From assembly GCA_038258425.1 (NCBI GenBank), contig JBBSPV010000041.1, positions 1 to 34,691 of the forward strand: DNA of 34,691 bases. The letters are read 5' to 3'. Below the pieces are notes generated by a model that did not search any database, was not told the origin of the DNA, and saw only the letters and a list, made by a program, of their open reading frames with translations. Shown piece after piece: positions 7,933-18,561 of this stretch; positions within the stretch are counted from its first letter, which is position 1; each line of letters starts with the position of its first letter. The translations under genes and the position numbers were made by a program. Source of the DNA: DATLGB01 sp038258425 (lineage in GTDB: Bacteria > Actinomycetota > Thermoleophilia > Solirubrobacterales > Solirubrobacteraceae).

Positions 7933-8682
7933 CTACGGCCGGTGCACGACCAGACGGAAGCCGCCGTCGTGGGCGTCGAGTTCGCGCAGGTGGCCGTGCC
8001 GCCCGTCCCAGGTGCCGTCGGCGAGGTCACGGCGCAGCGCCTCGACCGCCCGCGCCTCGACCCCGTCGTCGAGCAGGGCGAAGCCGGACGTGGCCGCCCG
8101 GGCGGCCGGATCGAGGACCCGCTCGGGGTGACCCCAGAAGGCGGCCAGCGTGTGGTCGGGCGTGTCGCGCGGGACGAGCCACGGCTCGACGCGCGTGCCG
8201 GGCCCGAGGGTCGCCGCGATCGCGGCCGGTGCCGGGAAGCTCGCGTCGTCCATGGCGCCGAACTCCGGGACGTAATCGGCGACGAGCCACATGCGGCGCA
8301 TGACCACCGGGTCGGCGGTGAGGATGACGACCGGCCCGCGGGCGACCCGGCGCAGCTCCCGCAGCCCCGCCTGCTGCTCGTCGCCCCAGTGGTGGAGGGT
8401 CATGATGGCCAGGGCGGCGTCGACCGCGCCGTCGCGCAGCGGCAGGGCGCCGGCGGTCGCGCGGAGGGCCGGGGCGAGGTGGCGCGGCCGCTGGGCGGCC
8501 ATGACGTCCGACGGCTCCACGGCGACGACGTGCCGATCCGCGGGCTCGTAGGAGCCGGCGCCCGCGCCGACGTCGACCACCGTGCGGGCGTCGCCGAGGA
8601 GCGCGTCGATGCGGGCGACGAGGTCCGGATCCGGACGGCGGTGCTGCGCGTAGCCGACGCCGATCGTGTCGTAGCGGGCCAT
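7933..8682 (-). CDS. Class I SAM-dependent methyltransferase
   Basis: 249 residues with a Rossmann methyltransferase core. Motif I is VVDVGAGAGSYE at about residues 35-46 (SAM-binding glycine loop), motif II is the acidic VAVEPS near 53-58, and an ALPLRDGAVDAALAIMTLHHW segment corresponds to motifs III/IV. The N-terminal YDTIGVGYAQHRRPDP is typical of the Methyltransf_11/25-type enzymes that act on small molecules. The substrate cannot be told from sequence. It is transcribed away from the ThyX-like gene, with 76 bases between the two starts. The ATG at 8682 gives a good family-like start. Confidence 0.85.
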   Translation of the reverse strand: MARYDTIGVGYAQHRRPDPDLVARIDALLGDARTVVDVGAGAGSYEPADRHVVAVEPSDVMAAQRPRHLAPALRATAGALPLRDGAVDAALAIMTLHHWGDEQQAGLRELRRVARGPVVILTADPVVMRRMWLVADYVPEFGAMDDASFPAPAAIAATLGPGTRVEPWLVPRDTPDHTLAAFWGHPERVLDPAARAATSGFALLDDGVEARAVEALRRDLADGTWDGRHGHLRELDAHDGGFRLVVHRP

Positions 8683-8720
8683 GGCTTCGACAGGGTTGCA
8701 CGGTGCGTGCGGGAAGCCGA

Positions 8721-8748
8721 TCGACCCGTCAGGGCCCGGCGGTAGGGT
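8721..8748 (+). promoter_or_regulatory. Candidate promoter of the ThyX-like gene
   Basis: TCGACC (8721-8726, -35-like) and TAGGGT (8743-8748, TANNNT) are 16 bases apart. The ATG follows the -10 by 10 bases, so the mRNA would be leaderless or nearly so. Confidence 0.45.
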
Positions 8749-8758
8749 CGGTCGCCGG

Positions 8759-10357
8759 ATGGACTACCCCGCCGAGGACCTCACCCCGGCCGAGCGCGAC
8801 CGGCTCGCGCCGCACGTCACGAGCCTGGACGCGCCGGTCTTCGCGCTCGTCAACCTGCCCGAGACCGTCAAGGGCGCGATGTTCGCGCGCTACTCGCGCT
8901 ATCCCGGCACGCTGCGGCGCCTCTTCCTCGACGAGTTCGCCGAGTCGCTCGGCTCCGGCGGCGCCCGGTACGACGACGCGGAGGGCGCCCGCGCGGCCGC
9001 GCTCTACGAGCGGATCTTCGTCGGCTACGGGGACGACTCCGTGGCCCAGCTCGGCGGCGCGCACGTCGCCGCGGAGTGGTGCTCGAACGTCCTGACCAAG
9101 ATCCTCCAGCGTCCGCGCCTGGCCTCCTACCTCGAGCAGTCCACGCGCTACATCGCCTACGACCAGCCCATGCCCGGCGGTGGCTATCGCTTCTACCGCG
9201 ACGAGCGCCTCGGCCCGGAGTACGCGGCGGCGATGACCGGGCTCTTCGACGCCTACGCGGGTCTGCTCCCCGTCCTGCGTGCGTGGGTCAACGAGTCGTT
9301 CCCGCGGGCAGCGGGCGAGGCGCCCGCCGCGCGCGCCCGTGCGATCAACGCCAAGGCGCTCGACCTGCTGCGGGGCCTGTTGCCCGCGGCGTCGATGTCG
9401 CACATGGGCATCTACGCCTCCGGTCAGGCGTACGAGCAGCTGATCCTCCACCTCATCGGGCATCCGCTGCCTGAGGCGCGCCGCTACGGCGAGCAGATCC
9501 TCGCCGCGGTCAAGGCCGTCATGCCGAGCTTCGTGGCCCGCGTCGAGCGGCCCGACCGCGGCGGCGAGTGGGTCAGCCACCTCGAGCGGCGCCGCGCCGG
9601 CGCCGAGCGCTGGTCCGCCCGCCTCGGGCTCGACCGGGCCGACGACCCCGCCGGCGGCCGCCCCTCCGTGCGGCTGCTGCACGTCGACGGCGACGAGGCG
9701 GGCCTGCTCGCCGCGCTGCTGTTCGAGGCGAGCGCGGTGTCCGAGACCGAGGCGCGGGCGGTCGTCGCCGACCTCTCCGCCGACGAGCGCGCGGCCGCCA
9801 TCGCCGACCTCGTCGGTGAGCGGCGCAACCGGCGCCACCGGCCGGGTCGCGGCTTCGAGGCGCTGCGCTACCGCTTCGAGGTCGTCTCGGACTACGGGGC
9901 CTTCCGTGACCTGCAGCGCCACCGGATGCTGACCGTGCAGTGGCAGCCGCTGTCGCCCGACCTCGGCGCCGGCGTGCCCGAGGAGGTCGCGGCCGCCGGC
10001 GGGGGCGACGCCTACGCCCGCGCCCTCGACGCCTCGGCGGCCGAGTACCGCCGCCTCGTCGGCGAGGGGCTGGCCGAGTCCGCGCCCTACGCCCTCTGCC
10101 TGGGCTACCGCATCCGCTACGTGCTCGACCTCAACGCCCGCGAGGCGATGCACCTCGTGGAGCTGCGCTCCGGCCGCGAGGGCCATCCGGGCTACCGCGC
10201 CGTCGCCCATGAGATGCACCGGCAGATCTGCGGTGTGCACCCCGCGGTCGGCCGCGCGATGAGCCACGTCGACGGCGAGCGCGAGCCGCGCCTGGAGCGC
10301 ATCCTCTCCGAGATCCGCACCGAGGCCCGCACCACCGCCGCCGGCCGCGCGGGCTGA
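8759..10357 (+). CDS. Tandem ThyX-like (FAD-dependent thymidylate synthase family) protein
   Basis: 532 residues, about twice the usual ThyX length, made of two ThyX-like halves (about 1-290 and 300-532). Canonical ThyX converts dUMP to dTMP with FAD and methylene-folate, using the signature RHRxxSxNExSxRY and a later catalytic Arg. The N-half has RPRLASYLEQSTRY (118-131), keeping Ser, Glu, Ser, Arg, Tyr but losing the His and Asn. The C-half has RHR (387-389) but then MLTVQWQPLS, losing the rest. It keeps Asn459, Arg461 and the ELR Arg470 expected near the nucleotide site, but lacks the usual AQ.E motif. So it is a family member whose active site, if any, would be composite. Such proteins are often named thymidylate synthase, but activity is not proven by sequence. 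The ATG at 8759 is chosen over an upstream in-frame ATG that would overlap the promoter. Confidence 0.75.
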   Translation: MDYPAEDLTPAERDRLAPHVTSLDAPVFALVNLPETVKGAMFARYSRYPGTLRRLFLDEFAESLGSGGARYDDAEGARAAALYERIFVGYGDDSVAQLGGAHVAAEWCSNVLTKILQRPRLASYLEQSTRYIAYDQPMPGGGYRFYRDERLGPEYAAAMTGLFDAYAGLLPVLRAWVNESFPRAAGEAPAARARAINAKALDLLRGLLPAASMSHMGIYASGQAYEQLILHLIGHPLPEARRYGEQILAAVKAVMPSFVARVERPDRGGEWVSHLERRRAGAERWSARLGLDRADDPAGGRPSVRLLHVDGDEAGLLAALLFEASAVSETEARAVVADLSADERAAAIADLVGERRNRRHRPGRGFEALRYRFEVVSDYGAFRDLQRHRMLTVQWQPLSPDLGAGVPEEVAAAGGGDAYARALDASAAEYRRLVGEGLAESAPYALCLGYRIRYVLDLNAREAMHLVELRSGREGHPGYRAVAHEMHRQICGVHPAVGRAMSHVDGEREPRLERILSEIRTEARTTAAGRAG

Positions 10358-10391
10358 GTCGCCGAGCGGCGGACGGTCGGTACGCGCTCGA

Positions 10392-10511
10392 GCCACGGTC
10401 CGCGGGAGCGACCACGCCGCTCCGGCGCCGGGGTGGACGGGTCCGCGGACCACTGCGGTCCGGCGGAGCGACCACGCCGGTCCGGCGCGGGGGTGGACCG
10501 GTCCGCGGACC
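10392..10511. repeat. Two tandem copies of a 60-base unit
   Basis: 10392-10451 and 10452-10511 align without gaps at a period of exactly 60, with about nine mismatches (about 85% identity). Each copy ends in the perfect palindrome GTCCGCGGAC and contains GGAGCGACCACGCCG. The repeat fills the gap between the converging ThyX-like and acyl-CoA synthetase genes. Confidence 0.85.
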
Positions 10512-10521
10512 CCGTAGCCCC

Positions 10522-12108
10522 CTACTCCGCGTCGACCTGCACCTCGGCCGCCTCGCGCTCCTCCCTCGCCCGCTCGAGCTCGGCCTGACGCAGTTCGATG
10601 CGGCGGATCTTGCCGGTGAGGGTCTTGGGGAGGTCGTCGACGAACTCGATCTTGCGCGGGTAGGCGTAGGCGGACAGGTGGTCGCGGACGAAGGCCTGGA
10701 TCGCCTGGGCCAGCTCGTCGGACGCCTCGTGACCACCGGCGAGGCGGATGAAGGCCTTGACGACCATCCCGCGGCGCTCGTCGGGCGAGGCGACGGCGGC
10801 GGCCTCGGCGACCGCGGGGTGCTCGAGGCACGCCGACTCGACCTCGAACGGCCCGATCCGATAGCCCGCCGCGATGATCACGTCGTCCGCGCGGCCCTCG
10901 TACCAGACGTAGCCGTCCGCATCCAGCGAGGCGGCGTCCTTCGTGTGGAACCAGTCTCCGCCGAAGTCCTCCCGCGAGGACTCCTCGTCGTTCCAGTAGC
11001 CGAGCGGATAGTGCGGGTTCGAGCGCGCCCGCAGGCAGAGCTCGCCCTTCTCGCCCTGAGCCACGGGGTGCTCGTCCTCGTCGAGCAGCCGGACGTCCCA
11101 GCCGGGCATCGGCCGGCCCATCGAGCCCTCGCGGACCTCCATCCACGGGAAGTTCGCCACGAGCGGATAGGACTCCGTGAGCCCGTAGTAGTCGAGCACC
11201 GTGACGCCGAACTGCTCGCGGAACCAGCGGATCGCCTCCGGGTTCAGCGGCTCGCCGGCCGAGCACACGCGGCGGAAGACCTGAGGGTAGGTCGCGCCCG
11301 CGTCGGCGACGGTCATCATCGAGCGCATCGCGGTCGGCGTGGTGAAGAGGTTCGAGACCCGGTGGCGCGACATGAAGTCGAGCTGCTGGACCGCGTCGAA
11401 GCCGCCCTTGCGCTGCAGCACGCACTGCACCGCGCCCAGGCGCCAGGGGCCGAGCAGCGGCGCGATGCCGGCCGCCCACGCCCACTCGCCCATGCCGTGG
11501 AAGCGCTCGCCGTCCTGCACCTCGTGGCAGTAGCGGAACTCCTCGTGGGCGAGCAGGTAGCGGTGCGCGTGCACCACGCCCTTCGCGGCGCCGGTCGTCC
11601 CCGACGTGTAGTAGAGCTGGGCCGGGTCGTCGGCCTGCGTGGGCACCGTCTCGAAGGCGGTCGGGTGGCCGTCGAGCAGGCCGTCGATGCGCAGGAGGTT
11701 CGGATGGTCGAAGCGGCCGGCGTTGGCCTCGTCGGTGACGATGGCGCTCGCGCCGGAGTCCTCGAGCCGGTGGCGGATGCCGTCGTCGCCGTAGAGCACG
11801 GACATCGACAGCAGCAGCGCGCCGAGCTTCCAGGTGCCGAAGAAGATCGCGGCGGTCTCCGGCGTCGGCGGCAGGACGACGGCCACGCGGTCCCCACGGC
11901 CGATCCCGGCCGCCTGCAGCGCGTGGGCGGCCTGGCCCGCCAGGTCCTGCAGCTCGCCCCAGGTGACCTCCCGCACCGCGCCCTCGTGGTGCTCGTGGAC
12001 CATCGCGAGCTTGTCGCGCGGGTGCTTGTCGCAGACGTCCGTGGCGAGGTTGTAGGCCTCCGGGACGTCCCAGTGGTGCTCCGCGACCACCTGGTCGTAT
12101 GACGGCAT
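10522..12108 (-). CDS. Acyl-CoA synthetase (AMP-forming)
   Basis: 528-residue member of the ANL superfamily, which activates a carboxylic acid as acyl-AMP and then as the CoA thioester. The ATP loop YYTSGTTGAAKG is at about residues 166-177, the YYGLTE adenine motif near 320, the hinge YEGRADDVI near 410, and the catalytic lysine is Lys500 in LPKTLTGKIRR. At this length, with an N-terminal FNxATD-like motif (YNLATDVCD), it resembles acetyl/propionyl or medium-chain (ACSM-type) synthetases rather than long-chain ones. The true acid is unknown. It is the last gene of an operon, 15 bases after the dehydrogenase stop, with GGAGA before its ATG. The C-terminus is a charged Glu/Arg helix. Confidence 0.9.
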   Translation of the reverse strand: MPSYDQVVAEHHWDVPEAYNLATDVCDKHPRDKLAMVHEHHEGAVREVTWGELQDLAGQAAHALQAAGIGRGDRVAVVLPPTPETAAIFFGTWKLGALLLSMSVLYGDDGIRHRLEDSGASAIVTDEANAGRFDHPNLLRIDGLLDGHPTAFETVPTQADDPAQLYYTSGTTGAAKGVVHAHRYLLAHEEFRYCHEVQDGERFHGMGEWAWAAGIAPLLGPWRLGAVQCVLQRKGGFDAVQQLDFMSRHRVSNLFTTPTAMRSMMTVADAGATYPQVFRRVCSAGEPLNPEAIRWFREQFGVTVLDYYGLTESYPLVANFPWMEVREGSMGRPMPGWDVRLLDEDEHPVAQGEKGELCLRARSNPHYPLGYWNDEESSREDFGGDWFHTKDAASLDADGYVWYEGRADDVIIAAGYRIGPFEVESACLEHPAVAEAAAVASPDERRGMVVKAFIRLAGGHEASDELAQAIQAFVRDHLSAYAYPRKIEFVDDLPKTLTGKIRRIELRQAELERAREEREAAEVQVDAE

Positions 12109-12123
12109 TGCGGTCTCTCCTCC

Positions 12124-12855
12124 CTAGCGAGCGGTCCAGCCCTGATCCATGATGAACGGCGCGCCGGTGATCGTCCGCCCCGCCGGCGTCAGGAGGAAGT
12201 GCACCGCCTCGGCCACGTCGGCCGGCTCGATCAGGGCCTTGACGACGTGCGGGGCGAGGATGATGTTCTCCAGCACGGTGTCCTCCTCGACGCCGTGGGC
12301 CTTGGCCTGGTCGGCGATCTGCTTCTCGACGAGCGGCGTGCGGACGAAGCCCGGGCACACCGCGGCGGTCGTGATGCCGTGCTCGCCGCCCTCGAGCGCG
12401 AGCGTCCTGACGAGCCCCAGCACCCCGTGCTTGGCCGAGACGTAGGCCGCCTTGTACGGCGAGGCGGCCAGCGAGTGGGCGGAGGCGATCACGACGTAGC
12501 GGCCGTGACCGGACTCGCGCAGCGCGGGCCACGCATGTCGGGCGAGCAGGAACGGCGAGGTGAGCAGCAGCGCGACGATCGTGTCCCACTTGTCGACGGG
12601 GAAGTCCTCGATCGGCGCGACGTGCTGGACGCCGGCGTTGGGCACGACGACGTCGAGGCGGCCGTGGCGCTCCAGCGCGGCCTCGACGATCGCGGCGTTG
12701 CCCTCAGGCGTCGTGAGGTCGGCGTCGACGTCGGCGCCTTGCAGGTCCGCGCCCACGACGGTCACGCCGGCCGCGCGCAGCCGCGCGCAGATCGCCCCGC
12801 CGATGCCGCCCGCCGCGCCCGTGACGAGCGCGACCTGGCCCTCGAGCCCGCTCAC
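12124..12855 (-). CDS. 3-hydroxybutyrate dehydrogenase-type short-chain dehydrogenase
   Basis: 243-residue SDR. NAD-binding TGAAGGIG is at residues 12-19, NAG at 73-75, and the catalytic set is Ser125, Tyr138 and Lys142. The segments NAGVQHVAPIEDFP, ASPYKAAYVSAKHG and VCPGFVRTPLVEKQI closely follow the bacterial D-3-hydroxybutyrate dehydrogenase (BdhA/PHB-DH) subfamily, which oxidises 3-hydroxybutyrate to acetoacetate with NAD+. Start: the GTG at 12855 overlaps the stop of the upstream membrane-protein gene by 4 bases (GTGA). Longer readings run through that gene in another frame. The downstream acyl-CoA synthetase could activate a related acid. Specificity is inferred from motif similarity only. 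Confidence 0.85.
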   Translation of the reverse strand: MSGLEGQVALVTGAAGGIGGAICARLRAAGVTVVGADLQGADVDADLTTPEGNAAIVEAALERHGRLDVVVPNAGVQHVAPIEDFPVDKWDTIVALLLTSPFLLARHAWPALRESGHGRYVVIASAHSLAASPYKAAYVSAKHGVLGLVRTLALEGGEHGITTAAVCPGFVRTPLVEKQIADQAKAHGVEEDTVLENIILAPHVVKALIEPADVAEAVHFLLTPAGRTITGAPFIMDQGWTAR

Positions 12856-13184
12856 CGATCCACCCCGCCCAGCAGCGACGACGCGAGCGCCGCGCCCGCG
12901 AGCGAGAGTCCCGCGACGCCCGCCGCCACCGGTCGCAGCGGCCGTTCGCCGCGCCGCGCCGCGAGCCCCGCGACGGCGGTGCGGAGCACGTCGAAGGCGA
13001 GCCCGAAGGCGAGCCGGCCGCGCAGGGGCCGGCGGCGCAGCACGCCGTCCGTGACGAGCCCGGCGGACATCGCGTCGGCGACCGCGAAGGCCCGCAGCCA
13101 TGGCCGCGGCAGCTTCGGGACGGCGGCGAGCACGTAGGCGACGTGCGGCGCGCTCATCAGCAGGCAGACGGTGCGGGGGCTCAT
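12852..13184 (-). CDS. Small four-helix membrane protein
   Basis: 110 residues with about four hydrophobic segments (roughly 4-24, 30-47, 57-77 and 84-106) and Arg-rich loops. I do not recognise it confidently; the layout resembles small DUF4267-like membrane proteins. It heads the operon with the hydroxybutyrate-type dehydrogenase and acyl-CoA synthetase, overlapping the former by 4 bases, and diverges from the ABC transporter genes. The ATG at 13184 is the only good start. Role unknown. Confidence 0.6.
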   Translation of the reverse strand: MSPRTVCLLMSAPHVAYVLAAVPKLPRPWLRAFAVADAMSAGLVTDGVLRRRPLRGRLAFGLAFDVLRTAVAGLAARRGERPLRPVAAGVAGLSLAGAALASSLLGGVDR

Positions 13185-13279
13185 GCCCGGGACCTACCCG
13201 GAGAGGGTCGCCGTCGTGCCTCGCGCCCTACGGGACATCCCGGATGGCCTGGCCGGGAGCGGGCTGCGACGATGCGGGC

Positions 13280-14026
13280 ATGAGCATCACCGACACCGAG
13301 GCTGCCGTCGTCGCCGCCCGTGATCTGCGCCGGGTCTACGGGGAGGGGCCGACCGCCGTGCACGCGCTGCGCGGCGTCGACCTCGACGTACAGGCCCGCC
13401 GCATGACCGCCGTCATGGGACCGTCGGGCTCGGGCAAGTCGACCCTGATGCACGTGCTGGCCGGGCTCGACCGCGCCGACGGCGGCTCGGTCACCCTCGG
13501 TGGGGTCGACGTCGGCGGCCTCGACGACGCGGGGCTGACCGGGCTGCGGCGCGAGCACATCGGCTTCGTCTTCCAGTTCTTCAACCTGCTCCCGATGCTC
13601 ACGGCGCGCGAGAACATCCTCCTTCCGCTGCAGATCGCGGGCCGCGAGCCGGACCCGGGGTGGTTCGACGAGCTCATCGACCGGGTCGGCCTCGCGGACC
13701 GGCTGGGGCACCGGCCGAGCGAGCTGTCGGGCGGCCAGCAGCAGCGCGTCGCGGTCGCCCGCGCCCTCGCCGGCCGGCCCACCGTGCTGTTCGCCGACGA
13801 GCCGACGGGCAATCTCGACTCGACCACGAGCGCCGAGATCCTCGACCTGCTGCGCTCCGCCGTCGACAGCTTCGGCCAGACCATCGTCATGGTCACCCAC
13901 GACCCGCAGGCGGCGGCGATCGCCGACCGCGTGCTCTTCCTCGCCGACGGCGAGATCGTGAGCGACCTGCAGGAGCCCGACGCCGGCACGGTGATCCGCA
14001 CGATGGACGAGCTGCGGGCGGCATGA
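13280..14026 (+). CDS. ABC transporter ATP-binding protein (LolD/MacB/FtsE type)
   Basis: 248 residues. Walker A GPSGSGKST is at 47-55, the Q-loop Gln99 lies in FVFQFFNLL, the signature LSGGQQQRVAVARAL starts at 149, Walker B VLFADEPTGNLD is at 169-180, and the switch His207 is in THDPQ. The FNLLPMLTARENILLPL and PTGNLDS sequences are typical of the MacB/LolD class, whose ATPases drive FtsX-type permeases by mechanotransmission rather than transport through a channel. The ATG at 13280 starts the family-like MSITD. Upstream in-frame codons are Arg-rich and lie over the neighbouring promoter. The stop overlaps the permease start by 4 bases. Confidence 0.93.
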   Translation: MSITDTEAAVVAARDLRRVYGEGPTAVHALRGVDLDVQARRMTAVMGPSGSGKSTLMHVLAGLDRADGGSVTLGGVDVGGLDDAGLTGLRREHIGFVFQFFNLLPMLTARENILLPLQIAGREPDPGWFDELIDRVGLADRLGHRPSELSGGQQQRVAVARALAGRPTVLFADEPTGNLDSTTSAEILDLLRSAVDSFGQTIVMVTHDPQAAAIADRVLFLADGEIVSDLQEPDAGTVIRTMDELRAA

Positions 14027-16569
14027 CCCGGGTCGCGCTGAAGGGCCTGTGGCTGCGGCGCGGACGCGCCGTGCTCACCGCGCTCGCCGTCGTGCTCGGC
14101 GTGGCGATGGTGTGCGGGACCTACGTCCTCACGGACACGATCTCGAAGGCGTTCGACTCCATCTTCACCACGGGCGCGGCCAAGACGAGCGCGGTGGTCA
14201 CCGGGCGCTCGGTCGTCCCGGGCGCCGCCGACCGGCCCCTTCCCGCCTCGCTGCTGCAGCGCGTGCGGGGCGTCGACGGCGTTTCCGCGGCCGCCGGGTC
14301 GATCCAGGCGAGCGGCGACGGGCCGAACACGCAGATCCGGCTCGTCGGCGCCGACGGCAAGACGCTCGGCAACCCCAACGCGCCGAAGCTCGGCTTCGGC
14401 CTGGACTTCCGCCAGGCGCGCTTCAACCCGTTCACCGTCAGCCGGGGCCGGTTCCCGCGCGGGGACGGCGAGGTCGTCGTCGACAAGGGCACCGCGGACA
14501 AGGAGAAGCTGCGCGTCGGCCAGTCGCTGGGCATCGCCGCCTCCGGCCCCACCCGGCGCTTCACGCTCGTCGGCGTCGCCCGCTACGGCAAGGTCGACTC
14601 GCTGGGCGGCGCCACCATCGGGCTGTTCACCGTCGGGACCGCCCAAGGGCTGCTCGGCCGCGGCGACCGCTTCGACCAGATCGACGTGGCCGCCGCCCCC
14701 GGCGTGACCCCGAAGGCGCTGGTGACCCGCCTCGACGCGGTGATGCCCAAGGGCGCCTTCGTGCGTACGGGCAAGCAGCAGGCGGCCGAGAACTCCGCCG
14801 ACGTCAAGGACGCGACGCAGTTCATCCAGTGGTTCCTGCTCGCCTTCGGATTCATCGCGCTCGCCGTCGGCGCCTTCGTCATCTACAACACGCTGTCGAT
14901 CACCGTCGCGCAGCGCATCCGCGAGCTCGCGACGCTGCGCGCCCTCGGCGCGTCGCGCCGGCAGGTGCGCCGGTCCGTGCTGCTCGAGGGCCTCGCCATC
15001 GGCGTCCTCGCCTCGGCGATCGGGCTCGTGGCCGGCTACTTCCTGGCCAAGGGCCTGTCGTCGGTGTTCGTCGCACTCGGCATCGACCTCCCCAAGACGA
15101 GCGAGGTGCTCAAGACGCGCACCGTCGTCGTCTCCCTGCTGCTCGGCATCGTCGTGACGCTCATCGCGAGCATCGTCCCGGCCCGGCGGGCGACGCGCAT
15201 CGCCCCGGTCGCCGCCATGCAGGAGGGCGCCACCCTGCCGCGCGGCTCGCGCTCGCGGGCCGCCGCCGTGTCGGTCACCGCGCTCGTGGTCGCGCTCGCG
15301 CTGCTCGGCGTCGGGGCCTTCGCCGGCCTCGCCGTCGGCACGTCGCTCGCACTGCTCGGGATCGGGGTCATCGCGCTCTTCGTCGCCGTCGGCCTGCTCG
15401 CCGACCGCCTCGTGCGGCCGATCGCCGCCTTCGTCGGCCGGCCCGCGCGACGGCTCGGCGGTGCCGCCGGCCGGCTCGCCGGCGACAACGCCACCCGCAA
15501 CCCTGCGCGCACGGCCCGTACGGCGGCGGCGCTGATGATCGGGCTGGCGCTGATCACCGTGGTGGCCACGCTCGGCCAGGGTCTGCGCAGCTCGGACCGC
15601 CAGTCGCTCTCGGACGCCGTCTCGGCCAGGACCGTGGTCACGTCCGAGAACGGCTTCGACCCGGTGCCCGCCGCCGTGGGTCGCGCGGTCGCCGCCGTCC
15701 CCGGCGCGCGTGCCTACCCGATCCGCCACGACCAGGGGCGGGCCTTCGGCAAGGCCGTCACCGTCGACGGCCTGCCGCCCCGGGCCGGTGACGTGCTCAA
15801 GGTCGACACCGGCGGACGGCCGGCGCAGCCCGGCCCGGGCCAGGCGATCGTCGAGCGCGGCTACGCGGACAAGCACGACCTCGAGATCGGCTCGGCGTTC
15901 ACGATCACCACGTCGGCGGGCAAGGCGCTGCCGCTGCGGGTGTCGGCGCTGCAGGAGCGCAATCCGATCCAGAAGATCGACCCGCTGCTGGCCCGCGTGC
16001 TCATCGACCAGCGCGGCTTCGACCGGGCCTTCCCGAGCCCGCCGAGCGACCAGTACGTGCTCGTGGACGGCTCGGCCTCCCGGGCGGACGTCTCCGGCGC
16101 GCTGCGGCGCTTCACCGACGTCAAGGCGTACACGCGCGCGGCCTGGATCGACGAGCGGGTCGCCGGCTTCAACACGCTGCTGAACCTCTTCTACGTGCTG
16201 CTCGCCCTGTCCATCGTCGTCTCGCTGTTCGGCATGGTCAACACGCTGGTGCTCTCCGTGTTCGAGCGCACCCGGGAGATCGGCATGTTGCGCGCGGTCG
16301 GGATGAGCCGGCGCCAGGTGCGGCGCATGGTCCGCCACGAGTCGATCATCACGGCGCTGATCGGGGCGGCGCTCGGGCTGCCGCTCGGGCTCGCGCTCGC
16401 CGGGCTGCTGTCGGCCGCGCTCGCCGACGAGGGCCTGAGCTTCTCGGTCCCCGTCGGCGCGCTGATCGTCTTCGCCGTCGTCGCCGTCATCGCCGGCGTC
16501 CTGGCCGCCATCGTCCCCGCCCGCCGGGCGGCGAAGCTCGACGTGCTCAGGGCCTTGCAGTACGAGTGA
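14023..16569 (+). CDS. FtsX-type ABC transporter permease
   Basis: 848 residues with duplicated FtsX architecture. An N-terminal helix (about 14-37) is followed by an extracytoplasmic MacB-like domain (about 40-265) and three helices containing QRIRELATLRALGASRRQV. A middle helix (about 502-522) is followed by a second periplasmic-type domain and a final three helices with ERTREIGMLRAVGMSRRQV. It ends AAKLDVLRALQYE, a common FtsX terminus. With the upstream ATPase it would form an export or lipoprotein-type machine. In actinobacteria this family is usually of unknown substrate. ATGA overlap with the ATPase gene. It converges on acsA, with 21 bases between the stops. Confidence 0.92.
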   Translation: MTRVALKGLWLRRGRAVLTALAVVLGVAMVCGTYVLTDTISKAFDSIFTTGAAKTSAVVTGRSVVPGAADRPLPASLLQRVRGVDGVSAAAGSIQASGDGPNTQIRLVGADGKTLGNPNAPKLGFGLDFRQARFNPFTVSRGRFPRGDGEVVVDKGTADKEKLRVGQSLGIAASGPTRRFTLVGVARYGKVDSLGGATIGLFTVGTAQGLLGRGDRFDQIDVAAAPGVTPKALVTRLDAVMPKGAFVRTGKQQAAENSADVKDATQFIQWFLLAFGFIALAVGAFVIYNTLSITVAQRIRELATLRALGASRRQVRRSVLLEGLAIGVLASAIGLVAGYFLAKGLSSVFVALGIDLPKTSEVLKTRTVVVSLLLGIVVTLIASIVPARRATRIAPVAAMQEGATLPRGSRSRAAAVSVTALVVALALLGVGAFAGLAVGTSLALLGIGVIALFVAVGLLADRLVRPIAAFVGRPARRLGGAAGRLAGDNATRNPARTARTAAALMIGLALITVVATLGQGLRSSDRQSLSDAVSARTVVTSENGFDPVPAAVGRAVAAVPGARAYPIRHDQGRAFGKAVTVDGLPPRAGDVLKVDTGGRPAQPGPGQAIVERGYADKHDLEIGSAFTITTSAGKALPLRVSALQERNPIQKIDPLLARVLIDQRGFDRAFPSPPSDQYVLVDGSASRADVSGALRRFTDVKAYTRAAWIDERVAGFNTLLNLFYVLLALSIVVSLFGMVNTLVLSVFERTREIGMLRAVGMSRRQVRRMVRHESIITALIGAALGLPLGLALAGLLSAALADEGLSFSVPVGALIVFAVVAVIAGVLAAIVPARRAAKLDVLRALQYE

Positions 16570-16590
16570 CTACCTCACCGCCGCAGGACG

Positions 16591-18552
<1,962 letters not shown>

Positions 18553-18561
18553 GATCCGTCC

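Noticed and set aside
8759..10357. Plain annotation as thyX, an active thymidylate synthase
   Set aside because: Neither half has the full signature, so activity should not be assumed.
8729..12589. A minus-strand open frame of nearly 1,300 codons spanning the ThyX-like and acyl-CoA synthetase genes
   Set aside because: Its product is Arg/Ala/Pro-rich with no domain. It is the shadow of real genes in very GC-rich DNA, where stop codons are rare.
13280..16569. FtsE-FtsX cell division pair
   Set aside because: The permease has duplicated FtsX domains and large external domains (848 residues), unlike the four-helix FtsX of about 300 residues.
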